Positions 14,776 to 27,000 of a stretch of DNA of 64,000 nt are shown one piece after another. The DNA is from Nematostella vectensis (Eukaryota; Cnidaria; Anthozoa; Actiniaria; Edwardsiidae). The notes below the pieces were generated by a model. That model ran no database searches. It was not told the DNA's origin and was given only the letters and a program-made list of their open reading frames with translations. The DNA lies in the NCBI RefSeq assembly GCF_932526225.1, contig NC_064035.1:8853296-8917295 (forward strand), written 5' to 3'. Position numbers and translations under genes: made by a program. Position 1 is the first letter of the stretch; each line of letters starts with the position of its first letter.

Positions 14776-15497
14776 TCAGTTATCCCCACCTTTTTAAATC
14801 CAAACACTTTGGACGCCCCCCCTTTAGACCTCGGAAATTTCTCGAGGCCCCCCACAGTATCTTCAGTATCCTGTCACGAGGTGTGAGAAAACGAAAAGAA
14901 GCGTATCTCTTTGCATCACTATCGCACAATCTTAGCAGATTGTCCATAAGAAACTAAAGGAATAGGAATAGCACATTTTATACCAGAGAGCGAGGACGAG
15001 CATATGTGACATTTCCAGCGCTGTGTTACAGGTGACGCAAATATCACATTATGGTAATGCAATTAGGATAAAATAATCAAGGAAAGCCAAAGGCGTCCGG
15101 AGCGTCTATATATAGGTTGTTTGTCACTGGTACGGCACTTGTTGTTTGGCACTTGTTTTTATTTACCAACTTTCATTTTATTTGACAGTAGCATAATTTG
15201 TTCTAGCTTTGCCTATAGTACACTAACAAAAAACGCAAAGTAGAGCAAAATTGGAAAAGGAAATATTGTAGATACCCTAAGACTGCCAATATTCCCTTTT
15301 CTGATAGAGACTACCAGGTGCTCAACACGACTGCCAATATATATATTCTTGGGACTTCAATTTCTCGAAAATTTTCTCGGCCTATTTCGCGGTATTAAAT
15401 GTCGTTATTGCAGAGAAAAATTGTACAGGTGTTTCCTACGACTTTTCATATTTCCTTTACGGATAGAGATAATCAGTGTTTTGTCACTAATTATACA

Positions 15498-16085
15498 CTA
15501 GCATGTCTCCGACCTCTTTCGTATGTAAAAAGTCCCAGCCATGGTGGATACGTCTTGTTTCCACATGTCGTCCGCGCTGCTTTCCGACTCTTCGTCAACC
15601 AATTGCAGAGGGGTAAGGCACTTTTTTACTGTCCTTAGGGAGCGACTCCGCTCTCGACTCGTTGCCATCTCCCGTGGGCTCGGCTCTGTGGTAATATCTT
15701 TCTTGCGGACTCTTGGCGCCAAAGGAGGCGCCACGCTGTCTTGATCTTGGAGCGCTCGAATGTCCTCGTCCTCGAAGGAGAAAGCAGTTCGTTCTTCGCG
15801 CGGCTTGTAACCGGGTGTGAGGTGCTTAGTCCCTTAGCGACAGCTCTCGTCCCACATGGCTCGCATCAGACATCTCGTTCGGGGAATACTCGATCTGGAA
15901 CAGCGCTACATCTCTATACTCCTCTTGCTCCATCACTGGGAGTTTTCGTCCCAGTCCGCGACTGGGGACGGAAGGCTTTCTGGGTTATACAATCGAGTGA
16001 TTTCATTCCCATTTTCGTCAATAACTGTCTCCTTTAATCGGTGAAGAGCAAGTTTGGGGATCTTGATTTTTTTCAAGCAATTCAT
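15498..16085 (-). pseudogene. Frameshifted coding remnant, unknown acidic protein
   Basis: On the minus strand, protein-like sequence runs through three successive frames. First comes a start at 16085 reading MNCLKKIKIPKLALHRLKET and VIDENGNEITRLYNPESLPS up to a stop. In the next frame follows MEQEEYRDVALFQIEYSPNE. A third frame, rich in E, D, S and R, ends KRSETC with a stop at 15498. The joins need two small indels, so as it stands the region is broken. I do not recognise the family, and it could be a decayed transposon gene or a dead host gene. No intron borders explain the frame changes. Confidence 0.4.
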
Positions 16086-16099
16086 AGTGGAACGAATAG

Positions 16100-17190
16100 T
16101 GGCGTGTTCTCAGCAGATACTACTACAAGGAACTAATTCTCGACAAACAAGTGCCTGTTATGATCATTAATGACGCTTGATGTAATGGTAAGAGAATGCG
16201 TCATTCCGTCGCTAGGGAACGTGTGCCATACGTGAGCCATTCCAGCTCCGAGGAGCTCCATAATTACGTAAGTATAATTTTGCGACCCTGTTTTGTGGTC
16301 ATTGCGCGCGAGTAATCTGTGTGTTGTCTGCCCCCCCCCCCCAATATTTTCAACAATTATAAGGAAATCGCAAATAGGGGCGAGGGCTGTGCTCGCAGAC
16401 GCAGTCACTTCCACATAAGGAAACTAATATATTCCTTATTTCCTATTTCCGAGGATTCCTTGGTACCAAACCCCCAAAACGACAGCGTTTTATTCATATG
16501 TTAATGCTTCTGTATTGTGCCTGTACTTGGCCTGCTACTGCTCTACCTTTTATTTGTTATTGTTTATTTTAAACCATATTCCAGGGGTGCAAAATTGTTG
16601 TATATAATGCTCTTCGGTAAAGCTTTTGTCATTTCTAAACATATAAAATACTAGATATATTTAGGCACTGCCTAAAGCGGAGCCCCAAACTTATTGTTCT
16701 TATTTATGAAGTACAACAATTGTGGATTACATGTCCAAGAGCTGTTTACAATTTCTTAAACTACCACAAGTGTGATAGATAGCTTAATTCAAAACTTTTC
16801 ATTGTTCAAATTATATCAAGTAAAATTTAACAAAAAAATAGTGGATGGATTTACAAAATACCAAAATGTTAGGTTTGAGCAATCCTTGTGATTTCAGAAC
16901 TATTAAATTGTATTTGTATAATTTAAGTATACTGTAAAGAACGAAAATGAAAAGGCTTGTTAACGTTTATCATTAATTCATGAGTTATACACATTTGAAA
17001 AGAGATCACAAAAACACATGCTTCTGATAACTGTTTTGGGGGTTCTTCTTAGAAGTTTTTTTTTCCTTTTTGATCACCGAGCATGTTTGCTGAATGATGT
17101 TTTGCTTTTGAGAAGGTAAGTTAGGGAAAGTTCATTTTTTATCCCGAGGGGGGGGGGGGGGGGGGGGGTGGTGGTGAGGATTCCGATAAA
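16100..17190. other. Intergenic stretch without recognisable genes
   Basis: AT-rich sequence with a C-run at 16331-16342 and a G-run at about 17148-17168. No open frame with family resemblance was found. Confidence 0.5.
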
Positions 17191-17191
17191 C

Positions 17192-17840
17192 GAAAGAGAT
17201 AAAATTAGTTTCCGCCCCCATGCAGGAGGAACAAAATTTTCCATGCCCCCCTTATGCTTCCCCTATATTTTCGGTGCCCCCCTCCCCTCCCCCAGGAAAC
17301 CGAAGAAAGGAAGAAACGCAAACGACTATGTCAAGGTAACGCAAGCAAGAGATTAGGTGTAAGCTGGTCGGAAAGTGGAAGGAAGAAAAATCGCTGAAAA
17401 CATTAATTCTGAAAAAGTGAATTTCTCAAAGGTGCGACTAAATCCATGTTAATGTTATATATGACGTAAAAGAAGCAAAAAGGCTTTTCCTTCTTCTCCT
17501 TACCAGAAAAGCGAAGCATGCGAAAGAAAAGACATAGAGGAAGGCACCAAATCAGATATGTGTGAGCAAGGATCGATGTTCATGACGAAAAATGAGCAGT
17601 TCTATCATCTAAACGTTTTGTTAATAATTTTGAATATGGAACATAAGCACTTTATAAATAACATATAGCGGAAACCATGAAAAAAAATGTATATAGGGTG
17701 TATACAGGTTTGCATTGCATAGATAACACGGGGCTTAAACGTGTCCTGGACTCCTGGATTATTAATGCCAAATAAATGCCGAGACCCGTTGACACAAGTC
17801 TGATTTGACACTTGGACAAATAATATAGAAACTCCCTTCG
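17192..17840 (+). repeat. Dispersed repeat family A, copy 2
   Basis: Second copy of the element at 14083-14775, in the same orientation, beginning CGATAAACGAAAGAGATAAA and ending AACTCCC. It begins directly after a G-run. The pair is about 3.1 kb apart. Confidence 0.75.
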
Positions 17841-19600
17841 CTTGGGATAATAAATGATGATAATATAATGGATTGGAGAGGGTAGTTCGTTAAAAGAATG
17901 TTTTGTTGAAAAAATTAATTTCGTTTAGCTGTCAAATACTACTATGTAAGCCTTGAACACAAAAAAATACTTTTTGAATGTGAAAGAAGATACTAAAAGC
18001 TTTAAATTAAGGTGCCTGAGTCTTTGTCAAAAAGGATTTAAACCAGGAAAAGTATTTTATCATTTAATCAAAATAACACTAGCAACCGGGCGCGTTGGTT
18101 AAATAGACGTTTGTCATAAAATAAATTTGAAATAATTTAATGTGCCATTAATTTTTTTAATATTCACATTATACAGAATTTGTCCTGTTATTTAGTGTGC
18201 CAAGTTTAAATCTGATTTTATCTAGCACAGGAAATACAGGGAACAGAACAAGCATATTCAGTACGAATTCTTTCGACAATCTCTACGGCGGACAAAACGA
18301 ACGAAAGCTTTTTGAAGATAAAAACATTTGTATTCACCTCAACACATTTCACCATGCTAGATTCAAGAGAGTCCATATTCATTAACCTATACTACTTCAT
18401 CTCGACAAGTCCCTCTAAAGTTGAGTCGTCGGATTTCGGTTTCCCATTCAGAGTTGAAAACAACACTCCCAATTCGTAGTTCTGTACCAATGCTAGGGTT
18501 TCTTGAATGCTACGCTTTAGCCTTTTACAAGTTCACCTTCCTTAGGTCTTGGAGTTCACCTTAGAAGACTAAACTAATATTCGTCTATATAAACTGTACA
18601 AGCTTTGGCTTTTGTTGCATCATGTTCGACGAATGAAGGAAATTAAAAATATATTTTCTGTACACGCGCGGTCTTACTTTGGCGCCATTCAATTTTCGAC
18701 CAATCAGAGAGCGAAGTACGGACAAACACGGGAAAAATCCACAGGCATTCCATCGTGACCACGGAAACTTTATCGTATAGCTATACCACTTTTCTATGGC
18801 TATGGGGCTACGCAGGTGCTTCGCTACTAAAAAAATAATCCAAACCGAAAACTGCGTCCTTGCCCCCTTCCCACTTAAATTTTTATTTACAAATCTTTTA
18901 CCTCCTCTCGACAGTACGCCATAAGTTTGACTTGGTAGCCCTCCCTAACGCCAGATAATGAATTTTCCCTTAGATCGCGCGCTCTTTAAGGGAAAAATAA
19001 GAGGGCGACTTGGAAGTCTAGTATACATAGCATGAATTTTCATTCATTGCTTTTATTATTTCTAAGATTAATTTACATCTCTTGCATCTTACTCCCAATA
19101 ACAACACAAATCATGAAGGTTCTATAGTCATTTACAGGAAATAAATCCGGCGTTCCAACATGCTCGCCAACCCAGGCGAGGGCAGGCTCTGGATTCCCGA
19201 GCATGGTACTTCTTAAATAGAATATTTTCGATAGCTAGTGATATTTCTACACTAATACTTACTTTATAAAATATCCAAGGTTTCTATAAGGATGTCTAGT
19301 GGTTTCTTTACTTTCTTTCTGCTTTCAAGGCCTCGAAATAACTGAATAATGGGCGCAACTATATCTGCGCTATCTGCAAGGTCAACAATGCTTATTATTC
19401 AATACCCTGATACTAAGGGAAAGTTCAAGTTGTAAAATAAACAACAGGTTTGTACCAGACTAGTAGATATTTGCCAGCGGTGTGTACTTTACTCTGAAGA
19501 AGCTTGTGTGCCATTTTGATGCTTTGCCCCCAAAGCTAATGTCTCGTTTGTTAGTCGCCAGATCTCAACACTTGAGCTACGTTGTTGACTAACGTCGCTA
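17841..19600. other. Intergenic stretch downstream of CLASP
   Basis: AT-rich non-coding sequence. Minus-strand AATAAA-like signals (TTTATT on plus near 19052) could end the CLASP transcript. Nothing else was assigned. Confidence 0.4.
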
Positions 19601-19607
19601 GTCGACC

Positions 19608-19770
19608 AGTTTACAAGGTTTGTGTTTCCCGGTAACAAGGCGTGTGTTGCCTGGTTACAAAGCTAGTTTTGGCAGGTTACAAGGCTATGTTTGCCCGACT
19701 ACAGGGCTCGCGTCACCTGGTTCCAAAGCTGGATTCGCCAGGTTACCAGGCTTGTTTCGCCTAGTTACCA
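19608..19770 (+). repeat. Degenerate ~26-bp repeat in the CLASP 3' flank
   Basis: Six loose copies of a GGTTACAAGGCT(T/A)GTGTTGCC-like unit with many substitutions. It lies just beyond the CLASP stop codon, probably in the 3' UTR. Confidence 0.6.
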
Positions 19771-19953
19771 ATGTCAAGATATTGACAAATGCAAGGTAAT
19801 TTTCTTGCTGCCTTGCCGCGGAATTGTTCATGGAAAATAGTCACAGGTAATGATATCCCATGTAGATGATGTTTCCGTAGGTAAACCTTGTTCATGACGC
19901 GCCTTTCGCGTTCTTGGTCTTGCCAGGCACGAGTGCCAACTCATCTGTTTCGG

Positions 19954-22900
19954 TCACGAGTGATTTCCACCGCTAGACGCCTGGGATCTTTTGATGTAAA
20001 GGTTGAGCAACTTCATCTAAAATTGTTAAAACAATAAGGTCAAACAAACAAAATGCCACTTTCGTGACCCATCAGAAAAAGCAAGCCTATAACAACAGGA
20101 CATCAAACAAACGAACGAACGAACGAACAAACAAACAAGCAAGCAAACAAACAAACACACGAACGAACAAACAAAGTACTCGTCACATGACCCATCAGTA
20201 AACACAAGCCCACACCAACGAGTCGTCAAGGTACCTTAGTGCCAGAGAGTTCTGCCAGGTGTGGTAAAAGGACTTCCTCTCCCACGATCGCGTGGAGCGC
20301 AACTAGACTGAATACGCTAGCTTTACGAACGCTGCTCTCGACGTGATCATAGCACTGCAAGGAAAATCATGTCATAGATAAGGTTGATATGCTAGTATCA
20401 CGATCAGTAAGCACATTATTTCATATCCGCAGGCACGTGGCCGGTTAAGCACGTGAACAGGTATAATTTTCACGTGATTGGAAGTCAGTAAGCGCCAGGC
20501 GAGAACACGGTATAATCAGTTAATGCGTGACTGAATTAATGTGGAATAACATGATAAAACATTCAATTTTCGAGAAACACACCTTGACAAGTCCAGGAAT
20601 GAGATCCGGGAGATGCTCCTCGATAGTCACGCTATCCACGCCTTCCACCACCTGAAATATCAACAATGTGTCATGGAAATACACACCTCCACATACAAGA
20701 CTTGCAAATTCTGGGGTCGGGTTGAGTCTTTCGGTCTGAATGCAAGGGACAAGGCCAGGAACAGTTTATAAATATCATGGTCCTCTAATTATCTTTGGGG
20801 TGTATATATTTTTTTTTATCAAGTATCAGCCTAGAAAACGATTCAAGAAACCAAGTCAGTTCCATCTCTGTTATTGCTTACATTTAATTGAGACAATATG
20901 CAATGAAATTTCGAAATAACTATTTAAAAACAAAGTTTAATACTTCAATTAATAAACTAAATCGAAAATATTGGAATAACTTGTCGAAATCAGCCGATGG
21001 AAAAGGATGCCTTTGCACCCTGCATTTTGGAAGGATGACAAAATGGCGGCTGCTAGGGATTCTTTGACCTTTTAAAGAATGTCGATCAACCACTCCTTTG
21101 TTATTGTTTATAATGAAAAATGAAACGGTTTATTCGCGAGGAAACTTCAAAATAACAATCTACGAATGAAGTCTGATATGTTATTTGGTTAAAAATATCT
21201 TGGTTACTCTCTTAAATTGGCCGATGGATATGGATGTGACTCGGCATTGAGCGGGAGCATAAAATGGCGGCGTGATTGGCTTTCTTTAATGACACTCATC
21301 AGCTGATTAGATACCTTGGTGAGCATCTTGAGTGCCGCTAGGCTGACGGGGAACTCTGAATCATTGATGATGGGTCCCAGAACACGCATGCAGTCCTCAG
21401 GGGCCACAGACCGCGCTATGGTAGCAGCGGCTTCCTCCGCAAGGCGAACCACCTCTTTCTGTGGATCTTTATGCGCCTGCAGTACTTTGCTGACAGTGGT
21501 CCCTATGACGTCATGGAAGGTGTGAGGCTGCGCACGCACCATGTCCTTGAGCACTCGGATCGCAAGGGACCGGATGGAAGGCTGGGAAAAGAAGTTCCAT
21601 TAGTGGCTCGCTCAACAAGCAAAGCAAGTAAACCCCGCGAATGAGACATTCACGTCAGTACGTGTACATGTCCGAAGCGAGGTAAATCTGCTCGGATCAC
21701 TGTGAAATGTAATCCATTCTACACATGCGCAAAGCAAACAGCTCAATTCTATTTTGGAAGAATCAAAGACAGGCAAGGTCCTATCATTTGAAATCTTGAA
21801 AGTAACAATTTGGCGTGTTTGTGGTTCTCATTTAGTTTGTTTATTAATCTTGAGTGATTACGCAAACGTGGATAATACGATACTTTATTAACGGCTATTA
21901 TAAAACAATAACGGTCGAACATCCACTAACTGGAAATTACCTGATTACGCAAATGTGGATAACATAATACTTTGTTAACGGCTATAATAACACAATGACG
22001 GTGGAACACCCACTAACTGGAAATTACCTGATTGCGCAAATGTGGATAACATAATACTTTGTTAACGGCTATAATAACACAATGACGGTGGAAAACCCAC
22101 TAACTGGAAGTGACCTGCGCCTTCCTTGAAATTTCGAGTTCGTAGGGTTGTATTGTATATAAGGGACGACAAGCTGTTTAGTGACACTTACCTGGACATC
22201 ATCGATGGATCTTATCAGCGCCGAAAAGACTTTTGGGAAGGCAGCCCAAAGGGCGGGGATTTCCTCTCTGATCATGCGCAATAGGTCCACCAAGGAACCG
22301 CGCTTTTCATCCATGCGGTCGCTTGATGGATCAGACAGCGGGCTCAGGATAGGAGCCAGGGCGCTCTCGCCATTCTCGGGTTCCTGGCCTGCAATTATGA
22401 AATCTCCAGTCAGTAAGTAATCAGCTATTCGGAAGGCTACCATTGATAAAGCCCCATCTGATTGCTTTTCAAATATGGCGGTTGGGTGACACGTGATAAG
22501 CGCGTGCATGAAGGTAAATGATTGGTGGTCGCTCAGCGACCATGTTTGACGGCCCCGTGCATGTGATGAAGCACGTGACCTCGGGTCCGTAATTTTTTTG
22601 TACCTATCTGATCCTCGGCCGCCTCCATGCCTTCTAGCGAGCGGTCTAGCTCGTCCAGAGTTTCACTGTCTTTCTTTCGTCTTCCTGTGGGGAATCCGTT
22701 CAACTCGGGCATCTGTAAACAAACAGCAGGTTTAAAATAACACATGTACAAGGCAAGAATAGAGGGGACTCAATCTTGAATTTGCTATTGAAAAGGAACG
22801 ACAAACTAAAGGTGTATACTGAATAATTACCATTTCTGTGTTCACACAAGCGAAATATTTTCACTCTGGAAACTGTGCGATGAAAAATTTCGTTTAAAAA

Positions 22901-24090
22901 CGAAAAACGTGAAAAAATATTATCAAAATTGTAAAAGCAGTGTGACTATTGGAAGTTTCTTTGAGGATGTGACTGATAATTTAGAGCGGATGGCCTGTTA
23001 AATAGCGCGGATTCTAATAGATTATTTTGTCTCTTGTCGGTTGAGGTTTCCGTCGGCCCCCTGGACGTAAACTGGCACGGTTGCCTCTTGAAAGTCAGGC
23101 ATGTGATACAATAAATACAATGGCAGTACTAACCAAAAGCCAACTCACCCCCCTTCCTCCTTCAGTACTAACCAAAAGCCAACTCACCAACCTTCCTCCT
23201 TCAGTACTAACCAAAAGCCAACTAACCGCCCTTCCTCCTTCAGTACTAACCAAAAGCCAACTCACCAACTTTCCTCCTTCTGTACTAACCAAAAGCCAAC
23301 TCACCAACCTTTCTCCTTCAGTACTAACCAAAAGCCAACTCACCAACTTTCCTCCTTCAGTACTAACCAAAAGCCAACTCACCAACTTTCCTCCTTCAGT
23401 ACTAACCAAAAGGCAACTCATCCCCCTCACCCTTCCTCCTAACACAAAAAGTCACGCATGCAAACAGGTGGGTACCCCCCCCCTCCGCGCTATCCATATC
23501 TTGTAGACTGGTGACCTGCCAGTCGACTTTTATGCTATCATGTCACGTACCGGGTGGAAGTCGTTCTGCGAGTCCTGGTACTGCTTGGGGTCGTACTCAT
23601 GCACAGTGGCGCGAGGTGCAGACGCGCCCTCGGCTACACCGGCACCCACATCATCGCTGTTATACCCAGATGATACGCTAGGCGCGTCCTCGTGCTGCGA
23701 GCCATGGGAGCGCAAGCCGAATGGGGATCCATGCCTGCTGTCAAGGGAGTCCGTCGAGCCCTCGCCCTCGCCACTGTTATCGCGGTGCAGATGTCCTCGT
23801 GGGCTCACGCCGACCTTAGTCTGCCCTCGCGGGCTCTGCGCGGTCGCGCGATGCGTGGGGATCTTGGAGTGGTGATCCAGGGTGTGTCTAATCTCGGGGC
23901 TGTGTACTGCGGCGGTCTCCTCGTCAGGATGCTCTGCCTTGCCAGACTCGGCTTTTAGGGAGCTGGAAGACATGCTGCGGTACCCCAGGCGTAGCTTGGG
24001 GCGCTCCGAGGTGGTGGAGGCGTTGTCGGTCTCGTCGTATGCTGTGCTGTAGCCCTGACTGCTTGTGGAACCGCGAGACGATGGAGCAGC
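19954..24090 (-). CDS. CLASP1: CLASP exons 34-40: Ser-rich linker and CLIP-interacting C-terminus
   Basis: Exons: 23551-24090 (540 nt, the largest), 22604-22712, 22192-22388, 21315-21581, 20583-20651, 20235-20354, 19954-20016. The large exon contains SPR-type repeats (QSPRGQTKVGVSPRG) and HHSKIPTHR, an SxIP motif. The C-terminal helical repeats include LQAHKDPQKEVVRLAEEAA, HLPDLIPGLVK and SSVRKASVFSLVALHAIVGE. The last exon reads MKLLNLYIKR then SQASSGGNHS and a stop at 19954-19956. Confidence 0.93.
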
Positions 24091-27000
24091 CTAAGGCAAA
24101 ACAAATTAGTAACTAATGTGGCCTAGCTACCGAGATGGTATCCAAACCAGTTATAATCCTTACCTCGGGCGACTGTGTAGAGCTTTTTAGATGACTGTGA
24201 AGCAGTTTAGTTGCGCCGTCCTAACGTGAACAAAGAGAACATTACTCTCAATCCAAGATGGCGACCGCGCTTGGATGTATAACTACTTTTGGCAACATGT
24301 CACACTCACCTGGAATGACTTTGGAAGAACGGACAACATCATACTGAACTCTGGTGTATTCAACTCGAACAGCGCAACGATCACGGCCGCGGACTCCTAT
24401 AAGAGAAAATTAATAGGATTTGGGTTAGAAAAATGTTATGCTTTTGAGCGTCACAAAAAGAATGAGAACTATGTTCATGATAATACATAGTATTCATTAA
24501 TAATCGGCGTGGAATATGCTTTTGCGTATTCAACAACTAATACTGTCTTTTGTGCTGGCTTGATTACTACACTCTGTAGACTATTACTAGGACTCTCATC
24601 TGTTGACGTTTTATGCACGAGTATGCTCTGAAAATTCTGCGGTAAAATGACAGCATGGGGCTAACATATCACCAAATCTCCTTTTCGGGTGTAATCCCAT
24701 AAACGTACAGGGAAAACCCTCGCAGGAAAACATAATGCACAAACACATCATGAGAACTCCATGGCAAGTTCTAGAGTTTGATATTGAAAACCGATGAGCT
24801 GTGAGCAGGCTGTAGATCGTACCTTGCGCACATCGGCACTCTTGGGCTCTGTGGTCCACGAGATGATCCGCGACACGGCCAGGCGAGTTTCTAAGACACA
24901 AAATTGCCAAGTCAACGCACAACGCACTTGAAGGAAATGTTTGAAAAAGGGACAGGGCACAATGCTGAAAAGACTTTCACTCCCGAGCACACCTGTTCCC
25001 GTGATGCTCCCATTTGAATCAAGGTTGTCAGCGCGAATGGCGAATGGCAATTGCAAAATGGCAGTTCTACGACCGAAAGGTGATTGTGACTAGTAATTAA
25101 AAATAAGTGTCAGGATCATATATTGATTATATTAAGGTAATTCCCTTGAAATAGTTCTACAACCCAGAATTTTTTAAAACTTGGCATAAACAATATTGAA
25201 GCTAAGGGCTTTCAAAAAATGTAATAAAAAATAGGGGTACCGACCCCGTTTTCACAACAGAGGGGCGTAGAGTTGACGCGTTTTTACGCGCGCCTTTTGC
25301 TGTGTTTTCTTGTACAACTGTGGCGCGCGCGCGCACTTAATACCGGAAAATTCGAACAAACAGCGCGCGCCACTATTTGATCTGAGCCTCGATCTAGTGC
25401 CGAGACATTTTGAAGTCGAGTAGGCGCCATTTTTTTCTAGTCGATATTTTTGGATAAGCTTTTAGAGCTATTAAAATGGCAAAAAGCTATTGGAGCTATT
25501 GAACTTGATCATGACCGACGATCGGTTTGAAGATCGAAGCAAACTATATTAGAGAAAAAATGAGTCAGAATTCATAGATTGGTGATATCATGGCCATGGC
25601 GACGGTTTGGGTATGTAAATAACTACAACGCAGTGTGTCTGTTCGAAATCATACGAATAGTGAGATCCGCAGTGATAAAGTTGTACTCTGATAGTTTTTG
25701 GACGCGAACGCAAACCACGTGGATATGGTTAAAAGTATGAGCAAAGAGGGCGTTACCTCCAGAATTTGTGAAGTCGCTGGGATCCATAAGGGAGATCAGG
25801 CCCTGAAGGTACTGAAGGACGGCAATCTTCACCTAAGGGACACAGAACATTAGTGATCCTCCGCTATACAGGCGATCTTCGCCTGAGGCAAGTGCTCACA
25901 AGACACTAAATTAAAATAATTTTTAGCATTTTACACGAACCCAGCCTTAAACAACAACAAAAAAGACTTTTGGTGACCGTCTGCTCCTAAAGTATGGAAT
26001 GATCTTCCTCTTTTAATACGAAATCAAAGTCATTATGCTACTTTTAAATCACACTTTTTTAAACAAGCATTTGATGAATTTTCAAGTTTGAGTAATGTTA
26101 ATTTATGTAGTATTATTTCATTTTACCTTCTATATTAACAAACGCAGTAACGGAGTGATTAATAAATTTGGGGATCACCTTGAGGTTTGGCGTCTGTGTC
26201 TGGTCCGTGATGAAACGCGTTAGGATGCTGAACTGAAGATCGTACGGGAATGAGTCCCTGCATGGAACGACATACAATTAATAAAACACGAATGAGGAAA
26301 TAGTGGTATGTGGACCAGCACACATACATAGAAGGTGGACTCCTCCTTCTATCCAACGGCACCTAACGCCGGCAAGTCATCGGTGGCAAAACATTGCCAT
26401 GACGTGCTATACTCAAAGTGTGGCAAGCCATAGCACACCATGGCAGTGTATGGCAAAATATTGCCATGACGCCTCATGGTCAAAATGATGATCAGAGTTC
26501 TAAGACCCGTATTGTATTTCCCACGTGTAAATACCTGATGACATCAAGGACCCTGACAATTTTGGACTGCATGGAGCCGAGGATGTCGGTACCCAGCTTG
26601 ATGAGTAGACGAGACAGCAATACGAATAACCAGTCATTTAAATCCACCTTGTGAACCACGATGAACTCACAGAGGGCGTCCAGGAACGCGCTATACACCT
26701 GAAGGCATCGGGATCAGGGGTCAGCAAGATGTCAGGGTTCAAAATAGCGGCCGGCTCTTTTCTGGTTTTTGCCGGCTCTTTTTTCTGTATTTCCCTTTCA
26801 AAATTTGGGAGTGCAGGCTCTTTTCACCACCAGAGAGCCAGCAAAATCTAGCAGATTTAAAATAGCTATTTTGAACCCTGGATGTTATTTGGTATAGGGA
26901 TTATAATATACATGACAAAATTACTCGATTCTGATTGGCTGAAAGCAGTGCAGAAAAGTGCAGAAAAAGAGGTAATTCAGTGCAGAAAAAAAGGTAATTC

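Noticed and set aside
15741-16044. Plus-strand ORFs over the 15.5-16.1 kb region
   Set aside because: The minus-strand reading is more protein-like and continuous apart from two frame changes. The plus frames look like shadows.
23081-23506. ORFs of VLTKSQLTNLPPS or LLVSTEGGKLVSW repeats
   Set aside because: The 39-bp period is a multiple of three, and the array lies within a CLASP intron.
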